Shown: one piece after another, positions 16,786-25,898 of the stretch
How positions within the stretch are numbered: the first letter of the stretch is position 1
How the letters are laid out: each line of letters opens with the position of its first letter
Origin: Acidobacteriota bacterium
GTDB lineage: Bacteria > Acidobacteriota > UBA890 > WLXD01
Length of the DNA stretch: 64,000 nucleotides
Assembly: GCA_012103255.1 (NCBI GenBank)
Contig: WLXD01000002.1
Location: forward strand, 868,001-932,000
Direction: 5' to 3'
Translations under genes and position numbers: made by a program
Notes under the pieces: model-generated
The model's database searches: none
The model's input: the letters and a program-made list of their open reading frames with translations, nothing else
Told to the model about the DNA's origin: nothing

Positions 16786-17306
16786 CTACGCGTCGTAGAA
16801 GGCGGTCGCGTAGCGCACCTCGCCGGCCCGGCCGTCGAGCGCGCCTGGCGCCAGTTCGAGAGCCATGAAGGCCGGATGCGGCCCGATCGGTCCGAAGTAC
16901 AGCTCCGTTGTCGGTTCGAATCCGAACCGTGGGTAGTAGTCCTCGTGTCCGAGCACCACCACCGCGGGAGTACCTGCCTCACCGCACACCTCGAGACCGG
17001 CTCGAAGGAGTGCCGAACCGACTCCCCTGCCTTGCCACTCGGCAGCACCGACATAGGCGCCAGGCCGAGGCCCAGCAACGTGTCCGAGCCATCTTCGTCG
17101 CGCACGGCAACCGGCGTGAAGAGGATCTGCCCCACGACCTCGCCGTCGGCGGCCTCAGCCACAAGAGACAAGCGTCCCGGCTCTTCGCCGAGTCGCGCCA
17201 CCAGGCCGGTTTCCGCACCGCCCGGGAAGGCCGCCGCGAGGACGTGCTGGATCGCAGCGGCGTCCGAGGATGCCTCGGCACGGATCCTCACGGACCCGGT
17301 GCTCAC
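16786..17306 (-). pseudogene. GNAT N-acetyltransferase with a one-base frameshift
   Basis: The first half reads MSTGSVRIRAEASSDAAAIQ and on to LFTPVAVRD and GLAPMSVLP, a standard GNAT start in the YhbS style. At about 17039-17042 the frame breaks. A second frame then gives the acetyl-CoA loop QGRGVGSALLRAGLEV, followed by VVVLGHEDYYPRFGFEP and a normal end. Adding one base (CCGAGTGG to CCGGAGTGG) restores a 173-aa protein. Both halves are well conserved, so the break is recent or is a sequencing error. The GTG start overlaps the stop of the NHL-repeat gene (GTGA). Confidence 0.82.
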
Positions 17307-18265
17307 GAGTCAGTGACTCGCACGATCTTCCGAATCCGCGTGGGAGCCAGTTCCGTGTGCGGCAGGTCGAGCGGGGCGATCTCATTGATATAGAGCGTCG
17401 ACCCGTCAGGAGAGATCGCGATGTCGTTCGGGAGCGACAGAGTGGCCTCCAATGCCGGGCCGTCGGCAGCGCCGCGCTCGCCGGATCCGGCGATCGCGCT
17501 GTACGTACCATCCAGCCCTACCCTGAAGATCTGGTTGGCCATCCGACCCACCACGTAGAGCGAGCCGTCGTGGTAGATCAGGTGGCCGTTGTTGTTGCCC
17601 GGTAGTGTCGTGAGCTTCGACGCCTCACCGTCCGAGCTGATCTTGATCACGTCGCCATTCATGAAGTTGGCCACGTAGAAGTCGCCGCGATCCGTGTCCC
17701 TGGTGATGCCGTTGAGGCACTGGAGCAGGTCAGACTCCACGAAGCGGCTCGACTCTCCCACGGGCGTGATCTTCTGGATCGACGAACTGCCACAGTTGGC
17801 GACGTACAAGTTGTCGTCAGGATCCACTTCGATGCCGACCGGCGACTGAATGCCCTCGGATACGAAGATCTCAGGGGTACCGCCCTTCGGAATCCGAGTC
17901 ACGGAACCGCCGCGGATGTTCGACTGGAAAAACGTGCCGTGCGAATCGATGGCGCTCCCGGACGCACCATCGAGGCCATCAGCGAAAACGCTCACCTCAC
18001 CGGCTGGCGAAATCGCCCAAACGCGTGTCCCGACACGTCCGCCGCCGCCGAGCTTGTCGCCGAACTCCGACGAATAGAGCGTGCCGTCAGCACCCAACGT
18101 GAGGCCGCCGGTGCCGCCGTCGATCTCGGCAACGATGGTCTCGACCCGCCACGACTCCTGCAATGGGTTGGCGGCGCCCCTCGCGGGCTGAGCAAGGGAA
18201 GCAGAAACGCCGCCGGCCAAGGCGACGGACAGAGCCCGACCCGGGATCAGGCGGCGTTTGAGCAT
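17303..18265 (-). CDS. Secreted NHL/SMP-30-like beta-propeller protein
   Basis: A 320-aa protein with a signal peptide (LIPGRALSVALAGGVSASLA). The rest is a series of NHL-like blades: LTLGADGTLYSSEFGD, VWAISPAGEVSVFADGL, SPVGIEVDPDDNLYVANCGS, QKITPVGES, GDFYVANFMNGDVIKISSDG, IFRVGLDGTYSAIAGSGERG and LPNDIAISPDGSTLYINEIA. Such propellers bind proteins or ligands, or act as lactonases; no catalytic set is clear. ATG 18265 follows AAAGGTAG, while the longer reading to 18400 lacks signal-peptide sense. The GNAT pseudogene is coupled downstream. Confidence 0.8.
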   Translation of the reverse strand: MLKRRLIPGRALSVALAGGVSASLAQPARGAANPLQESWRVETIVAEIDGGTGGLTLGADGTLYSSEFGDKLGGGGRVGTRVWAISPAGEVSVFADGLDGASGSAIDSHGTFFQSNIRGGSVTRIPKGGTPEIFVSEGIQSPVGIEVDPDDNLYVANCGSSSIQKITPVGESSRFVESDLLQCLNGITRDTDRGDFYVANFMNGDVIKISSDGEASKLTTLPGNNNGHLIYHDGSLYVVGRMANQIFRVGLDGTYSAIAGSGERGAADGPALEATLSLPNDIAISPDGSTLYINEIAPLDLPHTELAPTRIRKIVRVTDS

Positions 18266-18353
18266 GGGGCTACCTTTGGGGGCGCTTTGGGGAGCTGGGA
18301 GGAATGGTGCCCGGCCGCGACCGTTGCGGCAAGGGTTCCTTGCGATTACGTTC

Positions 18354-18374
18354 TCTTGTAGTTTATCTACAAGA
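18354..18374. promoter_or_regulatory. 8-bp perfect palindrome in divergent intergenic region
   Basis: TCTTGTAG-N5-CTACAAGA lies between the minus-strand NHL gene (start 18265) and the plus-strand NTF2-like gene (start 18431). It could be an operator for one or both. No regulator is encoded next to it. Confidence 0.45.
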
Positions 18375-18430
18375 AACCCATCGAAACTCGCCGATGCCAC
18401 TCGTCATCGCGAATCCCCAATAGTGAACAC

Positions 18431-18880
18431 ATGAACGCTCGCCGATTCCTCGTGCTCGGACTTATCGTCTGGACCTTCGCGAGCGGCAGCGCCCGCCCCG
18501 CGCCAGTCCACGCCGGGCAGGCCGATGAAACTGCCATCCGTCACGTGCTACGCGAATACGTGGAGGGGTGGAGAGACGCGGACTACGAACGGCTTGCCGA
18601 TGTGTTTGATCCCGGTGGGCACGTGTACTGGCTGTCGGGCGACGGAGACGAACAGCATCTGCAATCGATGACCTTCGCGCAGATCATGGAGCGCGATCCC
18701 AGGCCGCAGCCGGAGTACGGCAGTGAATGGAGCGTCGAATCGCTAGAAGTTGTCGACAACCACGTCGCCGCGGCACACCTCCACATCAGTCGCGCGGGCG
18801 GAAGCTACCTCGACGTCTTGGTATTGCACCGGGTCGCGGGCGAATGGCGCATCGTCACGAAGACATACTCCACACGCTGA
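18431..18880 (+). CDS. Exported NTF2-like (SnoaL/DUF4440-type) protein
   Basis: A 149-aa protein with a signal peptide (LVLGLIVWTFASGSARPAPV) and a cone-shaped NTF2-like domain. The starting helix is DETAIRHVLREYVEGWRDAD, followed by RLADVFDPGGHVYWL, and a final sheet with NHVAAAHLHISRAGGSYLDV, HRVAGEWRIVTKTYSTR. Such proteins bind small hydrophobic ligands or act as accessory enzymes, often labelled lumazine-binding-like. There are no strong catalytic residues. It stands alone and converges on the next minus-strand gene. Confidence 0.8.
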   Translation: MNARRFLVLGLIVWTFASGSARPAPVHAGQADETAIRHVLREYVEGWRDADYERLADVFDPGGHVYWLSGDGDEQHLQSMTFAQIMERDPRPQPEYGSEWSVESLEVVDNHVAAAHLHISRAGGSYLDVLVLHRVAGEWRIVTKTYSTR

Positions 18881-18902
18881 ACCTCGCTTCTCTGCGGCGG
18901 TT

Positions 18903-19286
18903 TCAGTCGCGATCGCCGCATCGGGTTGCCACAATCCGCATCTGAGACCAGCCCGGCATGGCGACGGCGGGTGGGCGGACGGTTACACGCAGATTGCGGC
19001 GCTCGAGCTCAAAGCTGTTTCGTAGCCCCGCCGCCCCTGCGTGTTCCCAGCCTGCCGTCCGCAGCATCTCGATGTAGTCACGGCTGACCTCGTCCGGTGG
19101 ACCGTCGACGAGCAGATCGAATGTACAGGCTCCCCGCGGCGGCTGACCCGTGGCCGTGACTCGCGAATATTGCGGCTGAGGAATATCCGGCGCCAGTTCG
19201 CGCGGCCGCTCCCAGCGAAACCAGCCGACTGCCGCCACCAGGCAGACGACGACGGCGAGTAGCACCACGGTACGCCCACCGGTCAT
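18903..19286 (-). CDS. Membrane-anchored hypothetical protein
   Basis: A 127-aa protein with a single N-terminal transmembrane helix (TVVLLAVVVCLVAAVGWFRW) and a soluble part including GACTFDLLVDGPPDEVSRDY, MLRTAGWEHAG and LERRNLRVTVRPP. The pattern of a helix followed by short strands suggests a small alpha/beta domain. I do not recognise the family. ATG 19286 puts the helix near the start; the start at 19322 adds a polar leader. It is divergent from the GT-C-like gene at 19341. Confidence 0.55.
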   Translation of the reverse strand: MTGGRTVVLLAVVVCLVAAVGWFRWERPRELAPDIPQPQYSRVTATGQPPRGACTFDLLVDGPPDEVSRDYIEMLRTAGWEHAGAAGLRNSFELERRNLRVTVRPPAVAMPGWSQMRIVATRCGDRD

Positions 19287-19340
19287 CGCACCTTCACCGT
19301 TGTTTGCCTGCTCTCGGGCCATGTCTTAACTTGCTCGACC

Positions 19341-21284
19341 ATGAAGGGCATCTGGGAACGATTGACCGCGAATCGCTATCGCGAGGCGACCACCGTCGCC
19401 ACATTCTTCCTGCTCGTCGCACTCGCCGCCACGTGGCCGCTACCGACGGCGCCGGGCGACCTCTCCGTGTCGACCCGCGCCAACAGCGACGTATTCCTGA
19501 ACCAGTACCTCATCTTCTGGGGCGCACACGCGCTCACCGAGGACATCGGGAATCTGTACCACACCAACATGTTTCACCCGTCGTCATATGCGTTCGCGTA
19601 TGCAGACATGTTGCTCACGGACAGTCTCCTGCTGCTGCCCGTGATCGTCGTGTTCGAAGATCCCGGGTTGGCCTACAACGTACTGCTGTGGCTATCGATA
19701 GTGATCGGCGGCACAGGCATGTATGCCCTTTGCCGTCATCTCGGAATCGCCCGCGTCGCGGGTCTGACGGCCGGGCTGCTCTTTACCCTGAATCCGGCCC
19801 ACTTCGTTCGCTACCGACAGCCGCAGTTCTTCAATGACGGATTCTTGCCGTGGTTCATCTTCGCGTTGTTGGCATGGTTCGGCACCTGCGGACTCCGGAA
19901 CCGTACGCGCCCCTCAACGATGCAGCAGTCGCTCCTCGTCGCCGCGGGCGCCGCACTGCTCTTCTGCCTGCACACACAGACCGGATCACACAACGCGATC
20001 TTCGGCCTCGTGGTTGGCACCGCGATCGTGGCGTACCACGCCGCTGATTTCCTCTGGAAGCCCGTAACGCGCACTCCGGATGCGCGACGATTCGGCGCGG
20101 GCCTCGCGATCATGGGCCTCATCGGGCTCGTGATCCTGCTGCCCTTGTTCTACCCGTACTTCGCCGTGAGCCAGTTCCTGGAAGGCACCCGCATCACGCC
20201 GGCCGGCCTGGAGAACGGCTCGGCTGACTTGATCGATCTGCTCTCCGCCCCGTCGAGGTTCTACCTGTGGCTCAACGAAGCGACCGGGTGGCCGAGCGCG
20301 TTTCTCGAAGCTGAGAATAGCCCGATCCGGTACGCGTTCCCGGGGGCAGTGCTCCTCGTACTCGCGGCGCTCGCGCTGGCCCCGGCCGGACAAGCCCGAT
20401 GGACGCGCCGCGCAGTCGCGGCGATTCTGGACATGATTCTGACCGCAGCCGGGATTGCAGTATTCAGCAGTGCCGCCTTCGGGTGGCGTCGCCTGAGCAT
20501 GATGACCGGTGCGGTACCAAGCATCCTGATCTTCGCGATCATCGCCATGGTGGTTGCGGTAATCCGCGCGCGCCTGTTGCCCCACATCCCATTCCTCTGG
20601 GTGAGTTCGACTCGGCGGGTCTGGCACGATCGCGACCTGCGTTTCTGGGTGCTCGCAGTCACAACGTTGTTCCTGGCCGCGCTCGGTCCGTCATTCGGCG
20701 TGTACGAGTTGGTGCGCGCGATTCCGGGCGCGAACCTGATCCGCGTTCCATCGCGCTTCATCCTGCCGGCGATGATGGGGCTCAGCGTCCTTGCCGGCTG
20801 GGGTGCCACCAGGCTTCTCAATCGCGGACGCCGCGGGCAATTGTTGCTGGCAGGCCTGGTCGTTTTCTTTGTTGTCGAGTCGACGTTCGTGCCAATTCCG
20901 GCCGTGGCCTACCCCTATCCGCCCGACCCCGTCGCGCAGTGGCTCGGCGAGCAGCCTGGTGACTTCGCGGTGCTCGAGGTGCCGTTCATCGGCCGCAAGA
21001 CAGACCCCACCCGCCAGATGGTCCAGAGCGTCCACCACTGGAAGAAGCTCCTGGTGGGCTACTCGGGCTCGGCGCCGCCAGACTACGAGGAGCGCATGCG
21101 CCGGCTACGCGCGACGTTCCCGACGGACGTCGCGCTCGACGAACTCGCCGAGCTCGGCGTGCGCTTTGTGGTCGTCCGCGAGGCGCGGATCGCACCGGCA
21201 GCGCGTCAGGCCATCGTCGACCAGACGCGACTACAGTTCGTGCAGGAGTTCGAGACCGGTACCGTCTGGGAGCTCATGCGCTAG
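19341..21284 (+). CDS. Large polytopic membrane protein, GT-C glycosyltransferase-like
   Basis: A 647-aa protein with about 11 membrane helices and the acid motif expected of GT-C enzymes in the first external loop (ANSDVFLNQYLIFWGAHAL). A second aspartate, in SYAFAYADMLLTDSLLLL, precedes the second helix. A soluble C-terminal region of about 120 residues starts near YPPDPVAQWLGEQPGDFAVL. GT-C proteins transfer sugars from lipid carriers to acceptors across the membrane. It is clearly related to the frameshifted gene at 53101, which shares the order and the C-terminal plan. The substrate is unknown. Confidence 0.75.
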   Translation: MKGIWERLTANRYREATTVATFFLLVALAATWPLPTAPGDLSVSTRANSDVFLNQYLIFWGAHALTEDIGNLYHTNMFHPSSYAFAYADMLLTDSLLLLPVIVVFEDPGLAYNVLLWLSIVIGGTGMYALCRHLGIARVAGLTAGLLFTLNPAHFVRYRQPQFFNDGFLPWFIFALLAWFGTCGLRNRTRPSTMQQSLLVAAGAALLFCLHTQTGSHNAIFGLVVGTAIVAYHAADFLWKPVTRTPDARRFGAGLAIMGLIGLVILLPLFYPYFAVSQFLEGTRITPAGLENGSADLIDLLSAPSRFYLWLNEATGWPSAFLEAENSPIRYAFPGAVLLVLAALALAPAGQARWTRRAVAAILDMILTAAGIAVFSSAAFGWRRLSMMTGAVPSILIFAIIAMVVAVIRARLLPHIPFLWVSSTRRVWHDRDLRFWVLAVTTLFLAALGPSFGVYELVRAIPGANLIRVPSRFILPAMMGLSVLAGWGATRLLNRGRRGQLLLAGLVVFFVVESTFVPIPAVAYPYPPDPVAQWLGEQPGDFAVLEVPFIGRKTDPTRQMVQSVHHWKKLLVGYSGSAPPDYEERMRRLRATFPTDVALDELAELGVRFVVVREARIAPAARQAIVDQTRLQFVQEFETGTVWELMR

Positions 21285-21291
21285 CGGCGAA

Positions 21292-23994
21292 CTACTCCGC
21301 CGCCATCCGCCGCAGCACGGTGTGCAGGATGCCCCCGTTGCGGTAGTAGTCCACCTCGACCGGTGTATCGACGCGGACCACCGCGTCGAACTCGACAACT
21401 GTGCCGTCGGTCTTCGTAGCCCGCACCGTGACGTTCTGCTTCGGCTGGAGGTCATCCGGCACGTCGATATCGAACGTCTCGGTACCATCCAATCCCAGAC
21501 TGTCAGCGTCTTCGCCCGGCTGGAAGGTCAACGGCAGGACCCCCATCCCGACGAGATTCGAACGATGGATGCGTTCGTAGCTCTTCGCGATAACGGCGCG
21601 CACGCCCAGAAGGAACGTGCCCTTCGCAGCCCAGTCGCGTGATGACCCCATGCCGTAGTCCTTGCCGGACAGCACGACCAGGGACACGCCCGCCTCGCGG
21701 TAGCTCAACGACGCGTCGTAGATGCTCTTCACTTCGCCATCGGTGAAGTCGGTCGTCCAACCACCCTCGGTGCCTTCGGCGAGTTCGTTGCGCACCCGCA
21801 CGTTGGCGAACGTGCCACGCGTCATCACGTCGTGGTTACCCCGACGGGAGCCGTAGCTGTTGAACATCTGACGGTCGACGCCGCGCGAGAGCAGGTACTG
21901 ACCCGCTGGCGTATCGGGCCCGATCGCTCCAGCCGGAGAGATATGGTCCGTCGTCACCGAGTCGCCCACCTTCACGAGGCACCGGGCGCCTCGAATCGAC
22001 TCGAGTGCCGGCGGCTCCGTCGGCATGTTCTGGAAGAACGCCGGTTCCTGGATATAGGTGGAATCGTCCGACCAGTCGTAGATCTCGCCACCCGACGTGG
22101 CGATCTCGCGCCATTCCTCGGAGCCTTCGAAGACGTTGCCGTACTTGTCGAGGAACTGTTCGCGCGTGAGCGATGCGCTCACCACACTCTGGATCTCGTC
22201 CTCGCTGGGCCAGATGTCGTGCAAGAAAACGTCGTTGCCGTCCGGGTCCTGGCCGATCGCATCGGTGGTCAGGTCGATGTCGACTGTTCCTGCCAGCGCG
22301 TATGCAACAACGAGCGGAGGCGACGCTAGGTAGTTCGCCTTGATGTCGGCGTGAATGCGGCCCTCGAAGTTGCGGTTGCCCGAAAGTACCGAGGACACGG
22401 TGAGATCGTTGTCGCGAATCGCCTGGCCGATCTCGTCAGGTAGCGGGCCGGAGTTGCCGATGCAGGTGGTGCATCCGTAGCCGACCACGTAGAAACCGGC
22501 GGACTCGAGTTCGTCGAGGAGGCCGGCCTTTTCGAGATAGTCAGTCACCACCTGCGAGCCCGGCGCCAAGGACGTCTTCACCCAGGGCTTCCGCTGCAAG
22601 CCGCGCCGCGCCGCATTGCGCGCGAGGAGTCCCGCCCCAACCATGACGCTCGGGTTTGATGTGTTGGTGCAACTTGTGATCGCGGCGATAACCACCGCAC
22701 CATCGCGGAGCTCGAACTGTTCGCCGTCGTAGTCGACCGCGACCGAACGCACCGTCTCCGTCGCCGTGGCAACTCCGCCGTCGCCAGCGTCCGAACGCGC
22801 GAAGGTTGTGGTGAGCCCTTCCTGCCAGGCCGACTGCATCCCGGAAAGCGCAATCCGGTCTTGCGGCCGCTTGGGGCCCGCCAGCGCCGGTTCCACAGAA
22901 CCGAGGTCCAGGTCGAGCGTGGCCGTGTAGGTGATCTCGCGCGAGTCCTCACGCCAGAGACCCTGCTCACGCGAGTAGCTCTCGACGGTGTCGATGAGCT
23001 CCTGCGAACGACCCGTGAGCCACATGTATTCGTTGACGCGTTCGTCGACAGGGAAGAACCCGCACGTGGCGCCGTACTCAGGCGCCATATTGGCAAGCGT
23101 CGCCCGATTTGCGACCGGCATGTTCGTGAGGCCCTCGCCGAAGAACTCGACGAACTTTCCGACAACCCCGTGTGCACGCAGCATCTCGGTGACGCGGAGA
23201 ACGAGGTCAGTTGCCGTCGTGCCGGCCGGAAGTGCGCCATGAAGACGAAAGCCAACAACTTCGGGCATCAGCATGTAGATCGGCTGCCCAAGCATGACTG
23301 CCTCGGCTTCGATACCGCCAACACCCCATCCGAGCACGCCGAGACCATTGATCATCGTGGTGTGCGAGTCGGTACCGACGAGCGAATCCGGATAGAGCGC
23401 ACCGTCTTTGTCCCAGACGACCTTGGCGAGGTATTCCAGGTTCACCTGGTGCACGATCCCGGTGGCCGGCGGCACAACACGGAAATTGTCGAAAGCGCCC
23501 TGCCCCCACTTCAGAAACTCATACCGTTCGCCGTTGCGCTCGAACTCCTTCTCGGAGTTGATCTGCAGCGCCATGCCGGAATTGAAGGCATCCACCTGCA
23601 CCGAGTGATCGATCACGAGGTCGCAGGCCGACAGCGGGTTCACCTTGGAGGCCTCGCCACCCATGCGAACGATCGCCGAACGCATCGCGGCCAGGTCGAC
23701 CACCGCGGGTACGCCTGTGAAGTCCTGCAGCACAACGCGTCCTGGCGTGAACGGAATTTCAACCGCGGGAACGTTTGTCGCGTCGTAACTCGCCAGCGCC
23801 TCGAGGTGATCGGGCGTCACCACGTGGTCGTCGAAGTTCCGCAGACACGACTCCAGCAGCACCTTGATGGTGTACGGCAGGGTGTCGATCGCCCCGAGGT
23901 CGGCCAGCTTGTCGAGCCGGTAGATGTCGCGGTCGCCCAGGGGCGTGGAAAGGACTTCGCGTGCACTACGGGCCAGTTCACGTGTATTTGGCAT
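21292..23994 (-). CDS. acnA: Aconitate hydratase, AcnA type
   Basis: A 900-aa aconitase (citrate to isocitrate, TCA cycle, cytoplasmic). The [4Fe-4S] ligands are seen in [19 protein letters not shown] and [20 protein letters not shown], and substrate-binding residues in [20 protein letters not shown]. The swivelling domain near the C-terminus has [20 protein letters not shown] and [19 protein letters not shown]. Length and order match the AcnA/IRP branch rather than AcnB. It stands alone, with the GT-C-like gene convergent 7 bases away and its own upstream region at 23995-24154. Confidence 0.97.
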   Translation of the reverse strand: MPNTRELARSAREVLSTPLGDRDIYRLDKLADLGAIDTLPYTIKVLLESCLRNFDDHVVTPDHLEALASYDATNVPAVEIPFTPGRVVLQDFTGVPAVVDLAAMRSAIVRMGGEASKVNPLSACDLVIDHSVQVDAFNSGMALQINSEKEFERNGERYEFLKWGQGAFDNFRVVPPATGIVHQVNLEYLAKVVWDKDGALYPDSLVGTDSHTTMINGLGVLGWGVGGIEAEAVMLGQPIYMLMPEVVGFRLHGALPAGTTATDLVLRVTEMLRAHGVVGKFVEFFGEGLTNMPVANRATLANMAPEYGATCGFFPVDERVNEYMWLTGRSQELIDTVESYSREQGLWREDSREITYTATLDLDLGSVEPALAGPKRPQDRIALSGMQSAWQEGLTTTFARSDAGDGGVATATETVRSVAVDYDGEQFELRDGAVVIAAITSCTNTSNPSVMVGAGLLARNAARRGLQRKPWVKTSLAPGSQVVTDYLEKAGLLDELESAGFYVVGYGCTTCIGNSGPLPDEIGQAIRDNDLTVSSVLSGNRNFEGRIHADIKANYLASPPLVVAYALAGTVDIDLTTDAIGQDPDGNDVFLHDIWPSEDEIQSVVSASLTREQFLDKYGNVFEGSEEWREIATSGGEIYDWSDDSTYIQEPAFFQNMPTEPPALESIRGARCLVKVGDSVTTDHISPAGAIGPDTPAGQYLLSRGVDRQMFNSYGSRRGNHDVMTRGTFANVRVRNELAEGTEGGWTTDFTDGEVKSIYDASLSYREAGVSLVVLSGKDYGMGSSRDWAAKGTFLLGVRAVIAKSYERIHRSNLVGMGVLPLTFQPGEDADSLGLDGTETFDIDVPDDLQPKQNVTVRATKTDGTVVEFDAVVRVDTPVEVDYYRNGGILHTVLRRMAAE

Positions 23995-24154
23995 GGCTCG
24001 ATTCTAGCGCAGGCCGACGAACCACTTTGGCCGCGGCGAATCGCGTTGAAACGCGTCGCCGGAGCCTTGATCCCGAGGTGCGACTCGGTGGAGGCACCGC
24101 GCAGGGGATGAAATAATCCGGCTCGTCCCAACTCCGTCGCTCCCTGGAGGCACC

Positions 24155-24532
24155 ATGTCCACGAAGTCCCGACCTGACGGCATCACCATCCTGTCCCTCT
24201 GGTACTTCGTACTTGCCGGCGGGGCGCTGTTCGGCGCGTGCGTGGCAACGGTGCCGATCGGCCTGATCACGATGAGCGATATGCCGACCGGCGGGAGACT
24301 CATCACGTCACTCCTCCTCGGTGCAGGGGTGACGATCACCCTGGTTGTCGGGGTGGTGTGCGCACTGGTCGGGTGGGGCCTCTGGAACGTGGCCGCATGG
24401 GCACGCCCGCTGGCGCTAGTGCTCGCGGTTCTTCACCTGCCGTTCTTCCCAGTCGGTACCGCTATCGGCATCGGAACGCTCTGGTACATCGGCACCCACG
24501 ACGACGCGCGCACCGCATTCGGATCTTCCTGA
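24155..24532 (+). CDS. Small three- or four-helix membrane protein
   Basis: A 125-aa protein with hydrophobic segments near residues 10-32 (SLWYFVLAGGALFGACVATV), 46-72, 76-96 and 99-112. The final segment FPVGTAIGIGTLWYIGTHDD resembles the closing motif of small DUF-type membrane proteins. I cannot assign a function. It is divergent from acnA and upstream of selD in the same direction, with an 81-base gap. Confidence 0.65.
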   Translation: MSTKSRPDGITILSLWYFVLAGGALFGACVATVPIGLITMSDMPTGGRLITSLLLGAGVTITLVVGVVCALVGWGLWNVAAWARPLALVLAVLHLPFFPVGTAIGIGTLWYIGTHDDARTAFGSS

Positions 24533-24613
24533 TCGCGAATCGATCCCTGCCTCCAGGCACTCCGCGCGCCTGCTAGCCTTTCGGGTAGGCAATCACCCTA
24601 CGGATTCCGTCCA

Positions 24614-25660
24614 ATGGACCCGAGAGAGAAATTCAGGCTCACGAGCCTGGCCACATCCGGCGGCTGAGCAGCGAAAGTAGGTCCGGGTGACCTATCCGAG
24701 CTTCTCGCCCCGCTCATGGGCGGAATAGCGTCTGACGCCGCGGTCCTGGTAGGCCCCGGCACGGCGGACGACGCCGGTGTGTACCGACTCGGCGACGAGG
24801 CGATCGTCGCCACAGCCGACTTCATCACGCCCATGTGCGACGACCCGCACCGCTTCGGGCGCGTCGCCGCTGCCAACGCGCTCTCGGATGTGTACGCGAT
24901 GGGCGGCAGCGCTCTGTTCGCGCTCAACCTCTGCTGCTTTCCCGAAGACGCGGCGCCGGCCGGAACGATGGAGGCCATCCTCGCGGGCGGCATGGAAAAG
25001 CTCCGCGAGGCGGGCGCCGCACTACTCGGCGGCCACTCTGTTCGTGACGCCGAGCTCAAGTACGGACTCGCGGTGGTCGGCCGGGCGGCACCGGACCGGC
25101 TGCTGACGAACGCCGGCGCGCGAGCGGGCGAGGATCTCGTGCTCACGAAGCCATTGGGCACCGGTGCGCTCATCAACGGGTTCCGCGGCGGCGAGGTTGA
25201 CGAGATCGGCCTCGAGCCTGCGCTGGCCGGAATGGAACGACTGAACGATGCCGCCGGCCGGCTGGCGCTGGAGCACGGCGCGAATGGCGCCACCGATGTC
25301 ACCGGCTACGGCCTGGCGGGACACGGTCTCGAGATCGCACGCGCCTCGGAGGTGTCGCTGCACATCCACGTCGATACCCTGCCGGTATATCCCGGCTTCG
25401 ACGACGTACACGCTGCCGGCGTGGCGACGCGCGGAGAACGCGAGAACGCGGCCGCAGCCGGCGGAGCGGTGGAGTTTGGCGACGCTGTCAGCGACCGAGG
25501 CCGCCAGCTTCTCTTCGACCCACAGACCTCGGGCGGCCTCCTCATCGCGGTCGCAGCCAACCGGTCAGAGGCGCTGCTCTCAGCGCTCCGACACGAGGAC
25601 TACGTCGCAGCGCGCATCGGCACCGTGGAGACGGGCGAACCGGCGATTGTCGTCGACTAG
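24614..25660 (+). CDS. selD: Selenide, water dikinase (SelD), selenocysteine-containing
   Basis: SelD makes selenophosphate from selenide and ATP, the selenium donor for selenocysteine. Reading from ATG 24614 through an in-frame TGA at 24665-24667 gives 348 aa, with FRLTSLATSGGUAAKVGPGD at the N-terminus. That aligns with the E. coli HGAGC17GCKISP active-site loop: Sec18 replaces Cys17 and Lys21 is the catalytic lysine. Downstream, DDAGVYRLGDEAIVATADF, RVAAANALSDVYAMGG, TDVTGYGLAGHGLE and FDPQTSGGLL are typical SelD motifs. A start at ATG 24716 would lose the catalytic loop. A hairpin just after the TGA fits a bacterial SECIS. No selA, selB or selC occurs in this window. Confidence 0.93.
24665..24694 (+). 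promoter_or_regulatory. Sec codon UGA and bSECIS-like hairpin in selD
   Basis: The UGA at 24665-24667 is followed after ten bases by TAGGTC (24678-24683), a CGGGT loop (24684-24688) and GACCTA (24689-24694), a perfect 6-bp stem. The loop begins 17 bases after the UGA. Bacterial SECIS elements have an apical loop with exposed G residues about 16-37 bases after the Sec codon, and this fits. Binding of SelB is inferred. Confidence 0.75.
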
Positions 25661-25898
25661 GCGACTCGTGCCTCGAGCGCACTGACGCCACTCCTGGCCG
25701 GGCCTGGCCGCTCCCGCAACGTGGTGTCGGATGCAGACGTGGGATGGCATTTGTCGCGACTCTCGGGCCCTGTCCGACCGCGCCCGGCGCTGGACCCGCG
25801 TGACCGGCACTGACGAGGCTTCGCTGGCGCCATCCCGCCGCCTAACCTGATGGAACGAAAGCTCCGCCGGGTGCGGGCACAACGTCTCCGAGGCACGT
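25661..25898. other. Intergenic region after selD, nothing recognised
   Basis: This 238-base region separates selD from the pseudopilin gene, both on the plus strand. It has no convincing ORF, tRNA cloverleaf (selC included) or strong hairpin. It presumably carries the pseudopilin promoter. Confidence 0.4.

Noticed and set aside
15864-17306. 480-aa minus-strand ORF
   Set aside because: Only its first third is coding (GNAT). After the frameshift it runs antisense through the ADOP gene and has no family features.
24716-25660. SelD starting at ATG 24716 (314 aa)
   Set aside because: This drops the catalytic Sec/Lys loop. The reading through the TGA from 24614 matches the family over its whole length.
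25661-25898. selC-like tRNA downstream of selD
   Set aside because: The region has no long acceptor or variable arm and no TCA anticodon loop in a suitable place.
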